In this document: positions 60,626 through 64,000 of the stretch, one piece after another | Position numbering within the stretch: the stretch's first letter is position 1 | How the letters are laid out: every line of letters begins with the position of its first letter | Source of the DNA: Eulemur rufifrons | Taxonomy: Eukaryota > Chordata > Mammalia > Primates > Lemuridae | Assembly (NCBI RefSeq): GCF_041146395.1 | Contig: NC_090989.1 | Span: forward strand, 277,976,343 to 278,040,342 | DNA length: 64,000 bases | Direction of reading: 5' to 3' | Program-made: the position numbers and the translations under genes | Notes under the pieces: generated by a model | Told to the model about the DNA's origin: nothing | Seen by the model: only the letters and a program-made list of their open reading frames with translations | Databases searched by the model: none

Positions 60626-63600
60626 AGTGCAGACCCACGTTCCAACACGGGGACACGCCCAGATTTGCATCCTAAGCTGTCCAGGTCCATGGATACACAC
60701 CAAAATGCACCCGCCGCTCCCAAGTCTCACACATCAGGACAGATGTGCACGCATGAGAACCACTGTCCTGGCCCTGCGAGGCAGTCAGTCCCGCACACTG
60801 ATAAAGGCAGAGTCATGCCCGAGCCCGCCGTCTGCTGTTCTTATGGTGTGAGCACAGGTGAGCACACCCCGTGCCCGCCCGAGTCCGAAGGGAGATTTTG
60901 CAGACTCTTAGACACCATAGCTGGAGGCTCCCAAGGACCCACCTCAGCACTGGGGGTGGGTGGGCATCTTGGCACTTGAACCCCAACCTTGCTCAACTGC
61001 CCCCGGGCCCCTGGCTCCAGGCTCCTCCGCAGGGTAAAGGAAGGTGTCGCCCCCCACCTAGGAAGGCCTCACATCTCCTTATCTGAGCTCAGCTTCCACG
61101 GCCCTAAGGGGAGCCGGGACTTGGGGGGACCCAAGGTTCAGGTTCCACAGAGATTCAAGCCCCCACTCTTCCCACGAGCCCCTCCTCTGGGCAGGGCAAG
61201 AGCTGGAAGAACGGGCCCCTCCCCACTCGGGAGCACGAGGGAGGCCCCGGGGTGGGCTCTGGCCCGGCACGCATCCCCTGTGCCCGTCCTGAACACCTCC
61301 CGGAGCTCTGGGACCCAAGTGTCCTTCCGTCCCCTTCCAGCTGCCCCACAGGGACCAAAACCGAAGGAAGCCTCTCGAATAACCACACCCCACCGTGTAC
61401 ACTGAGGCTCCGGTGCTCACGTCTTCACCGGTCCTCAAAATCCCTGCCCCTCACACACCTGGGAGTTTTCCTCAAACCGTCACGGTGCTGTGGTGAGGAG
61501 AGTCCCCCACTCTTAGAAACGCTCGCCGGGGTGCTCAGGGGTGAGGTTTCGGACTTCCAAACTTAGAGCAAAAACTGCGTAGCCCTAGGTTCGTGTCCAC
61601 ACGGCGGAAGCACGTGCGGCAGCCCATTTACACGCGTCGATCGGGGAGGTGGGGCTGAGCCGTCCTCGTACTCTTCTTTCAACTTTTCCACGTGTTTGTT
61701 TTTATTATTTTCATAATAAAAAGTTGGGGGTAAAATCCCTCTCTCTCATTGTGCCCTTCCTTTTATCACTTCCTGTCCCTCTGTGCTCTGTAACCACGAA
61801 GGGACCGAGAGGCCCAAGGGGACATGTCAGTGATGGGACGTGGGCAGAGCGTCCCACCGGGCACACAAGCAGGAACACCAACTCGCCACCTCCCGCCGGC
61901 GGTGCCCCGTGGCTCAGCCCGCTCACTGCTGGACCAGCCGGCGAAGACGGGCGCACGAGGCCACGTCGCACTCCCTCGGGTACCGGCCGGGGGCCTGGCA
62001 CAAAGCGGGCACTTGGTGGAGTGAATTAAAGCTTACAACTGACACCCTCTTTCCAGGAGTCGGCATAGAGTTAAGGTCATTCCTGCAGAGATAAGGGTGA
62101 ACACGGAGGTGACTTGGGGCCCAGCCACCCCTGCCGCCTCACCCTCTGGGCAGCAGCCAAGAGGACGACGAGGGTCCCAGAGGAAAAACCGAAAGAGCTG
62201 GGATCAGACGATGGGGACGGGCCGCGGCCAGGGTGCCCTGGAGCTGCCTTTGACACCAGGACATCTCCCCTGTGAGGGCCTGGGACTGGGGCCGGACAGC
62301 CTCTCTCTGGCTGCTCAGCGTCTGCGGCCAGGAAGGACGGACGGACGAGGAAGAATCGCCCAAGAAGGCGTTTGTTTTAATCATCAGAGATCAAAGCCAA
62401 GTCCCCCCGGGCTGGGGTTCCTCTAGGGTGGCTGCTGAGGCGCCAGGCCCTTTCCTCTCCCCCTGCCCCAGGGTGGCTGGCTCAGCATCCCCCGTCCCCT
62501 CCAGAGCTGCTGCCCAGGGGGACCTCTGGACTCCACATTCCTCAGTGGGGCAGGTGTCCAGGGACCTCAGGGCTGAGGTCTTGCTGCATTTATGGCGTGG
62601 CCTTGCAGAAAGCCCAGTTGTGGTAAGAAGCGACGAGGGCAGGACTGTGTAGGCAGAACACTGGCGTGTCGAGGGGGCCTGAGAGCCCGCTGAGGCTCCT
62701 GCCCCTCTGGGCAGGGCAGCGGTTGAGAGCAGGGCCGTGGGATGGCAGATCTGGGCCCGCTCCTGCCTCTGCCCTAGAAGCCACCTAATTCTCTGAGCCT
62801 CCGTTTGCCCTTCTGTAAAAGGGGCCAACGCTTGGCTCAGAGCTGGCAGAGTGAGCAGTCGCGGTGCTGTCATCAGTGCCATTGTCAGCCTGTGTGTGCT
62901 CACTATGCCGGGGCCCCCCAGGGCTGCTGTGATCTGCTGATACGCATTTCAGGTGACACTCACACTGGGGCACCAGCGGACCGTGCACAGTTGGCAAGTA
63001 GGTCTAGATGTTGAGCCCAGCAAAGCCCCACGGCCCCTGCCTGGGCCAGCGTCCCCTGCAGGGCCTGCCATCTCACAGGCCCCCGCGTCTGGGATGGGAT
63101 GGCCCGTGCTGCCCGAGGACAGAGGCCAGAGACTTTGTCCCCACTGTTTGCCTTGAAGAGCAAAACCACTGCAGGGTTCAAAGGCAAAGAGGAAAATGCA
63201 GTAACTCGTCCCAGACGCCCGTCCACTTTATCAAAGCTGATCTCAGGGAGCAAAGTTCCCACCAGGAGAGGCCACAGCCTCATTAGGGAGCTCTGGGAAC
63301 CATGAAAAAGCCAGGCCGCCGCGCACATCCCGGGGACAATCAGGCCTTGTCCTTCTGCCTTCAAAGGCAATCTTGCTGTCCCTGCACGTGTGCGCACGTA
63401 AGAGCGTGTGACGGTAGCTATGTGGGTCTGTCTTTGTTCTCTTTGTCTTTTGGGCTCTTTTTCTGGTCTCCCCCCCTTTCTCTACCCTCTCCCCTCTCTC
63501 AGCACCAGGCTACCCTGCGTGTTCCAGATGCTCCGTCTTCTGCCCACTGGGTGCCCGCAGATGGCCCAGATCGGACAAAACTACCCTCATGTCCTCAGAG

Positions 63601-64000
63601 GAGGCCCCAGACACTGCCCACCCGCCCCCCCCTCCGGGACAGCAGCTTGGCCAGGACGGAACAGTGCGGTCACGTCCCCGATTCCTTCCTGAACTCTGAC
63701 TCTCCCCGTGGTGAGCGCAGAATGCTAACTATTCCCCCACAGCAAACTCCGGTTTCCGGATGCCTCCCTGGGATGTGGCAGGGCCTAAGCCGAGATTCTT
63801 CTCCAAATCCCGACTAGCAGCCTCCCCCAAACCCCACCCCCACTTCCATGGAATGTTTCTTACCCACGTCGGGAGTTAGAAGCAGGGCGGCAACGCATTC
63901 CTCCGCACCCCTGGACGCTGCCGGGGCCTGGGGTTGACAGGCGTCCTGCCGTCCGGAGACACAGGCTTGTCTCGGGAATGCCACCCCAAACGGATCCAGG
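60625..64000. other. GC-rich intergenic DNA, little recognised
   Basis: A short L2/MIR-like 3' end (about 61975-62035, 'GGCCTGGCACAAAGCGGGC') and the MIR at 62690 are the only repeats I can name. No LMX1B exon, promoter or splice-bounded frame is visible up to the window end. Confidence 0.55.
62690..62895 (+). repeat. MIR SINE remnant
   Basis: 'GCAGCGGTTGAGAGCAGGGC', 'CTCTGCCCTAGAAGCCACC', 'TTCTCTGAGCCTCCGTTTGC' and 'CCTTCTGTAAAAGGGGCC' give the sense MIR order. Confidence 0.75.

Noticed and set aside
60625..64000. First exon or promoter of LMX1B
   Set aside because: No LIM-domain coding text or strong CpG island. In human the gap between the genes is larger than what remains of the window.

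Overview
The window is mammalian nuclear DNA, most likely from a strepsirrhine primate and probably a Malagasy lemur. It has sparse short exons with GT-AG junctions, MIR, L2, L1 and hAT repeats, and two Alu elements. One Alu (about 48342-48688) has the extra middle segment and the right-arm end (GCTAGGCTGACGCCACGG) that I know from lemur Alu families. The other (46097-46404, minus strand) is an old AluJ-type copy.

The only protein gene I can support is the 3' end of MVB12B (FAM125B), plus strand, encoding an ESCRT-I subunit. Three coding exons are present: 20050-20105, 22591-22650 and 38326-38412 (TGA). Together they encode the last 66 residues, which carry the UMA domain. A GC-rich 3' UTR follows, to a single AATAAA at 42105-42110. 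The first 20 kb is the intron before these exons, and I found no further MVB12B exon in it. From 42.1 kb to 64 kb the DNA is intergenic. In human the next gene downstream on the same strand is LMX1B, but I see no LMX1B exon here.

Layout: 1-20 kb is intron with MIR, L2, L1 and MER5 copies and several AT-rich blocks that look like conserved non-coding DNA (5.4-6.5 kb, 13.9-15.5 kb). 20-42 kb holds the three exons, the 15.7-kb last intron and the 3' UTR. The last intron contains an ancient antisense L1 (29.1-30.95 kb) and AT-rich blocks. 42-50 kb is dense in old repeats: a tandemly duplicated AC/C-rich minisatellite, an L2, a MER5A, and an L1 broken by the lemur Alu. 50.9-51.3 kb is a compact CpG island with no gene attached. 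52-64 kb alternates GC-rich unique DNA with AT-rich blocks (53.9-55.1, 56.2-58.0, 59.7-60.2 kb).

The most interesting signals are regulatory and inferred. Four strong CTCF-like motifs at the end of MVB12B are arranged divergently (minus at 28.3 kb; plus at 35.2, 36.5 and 40.5 kb), as at a domain boundary. There is the orphan CpG island, a paired TAATTA element at 15.36-15.39 kb, and a 12-bp perfect inverted repeat of forkhead-like sites at 35.4 kb. I found no RNA gene, CRISPR array, operon or unknown protein system. The many long open frames are chance frames in GC-rich DNA.
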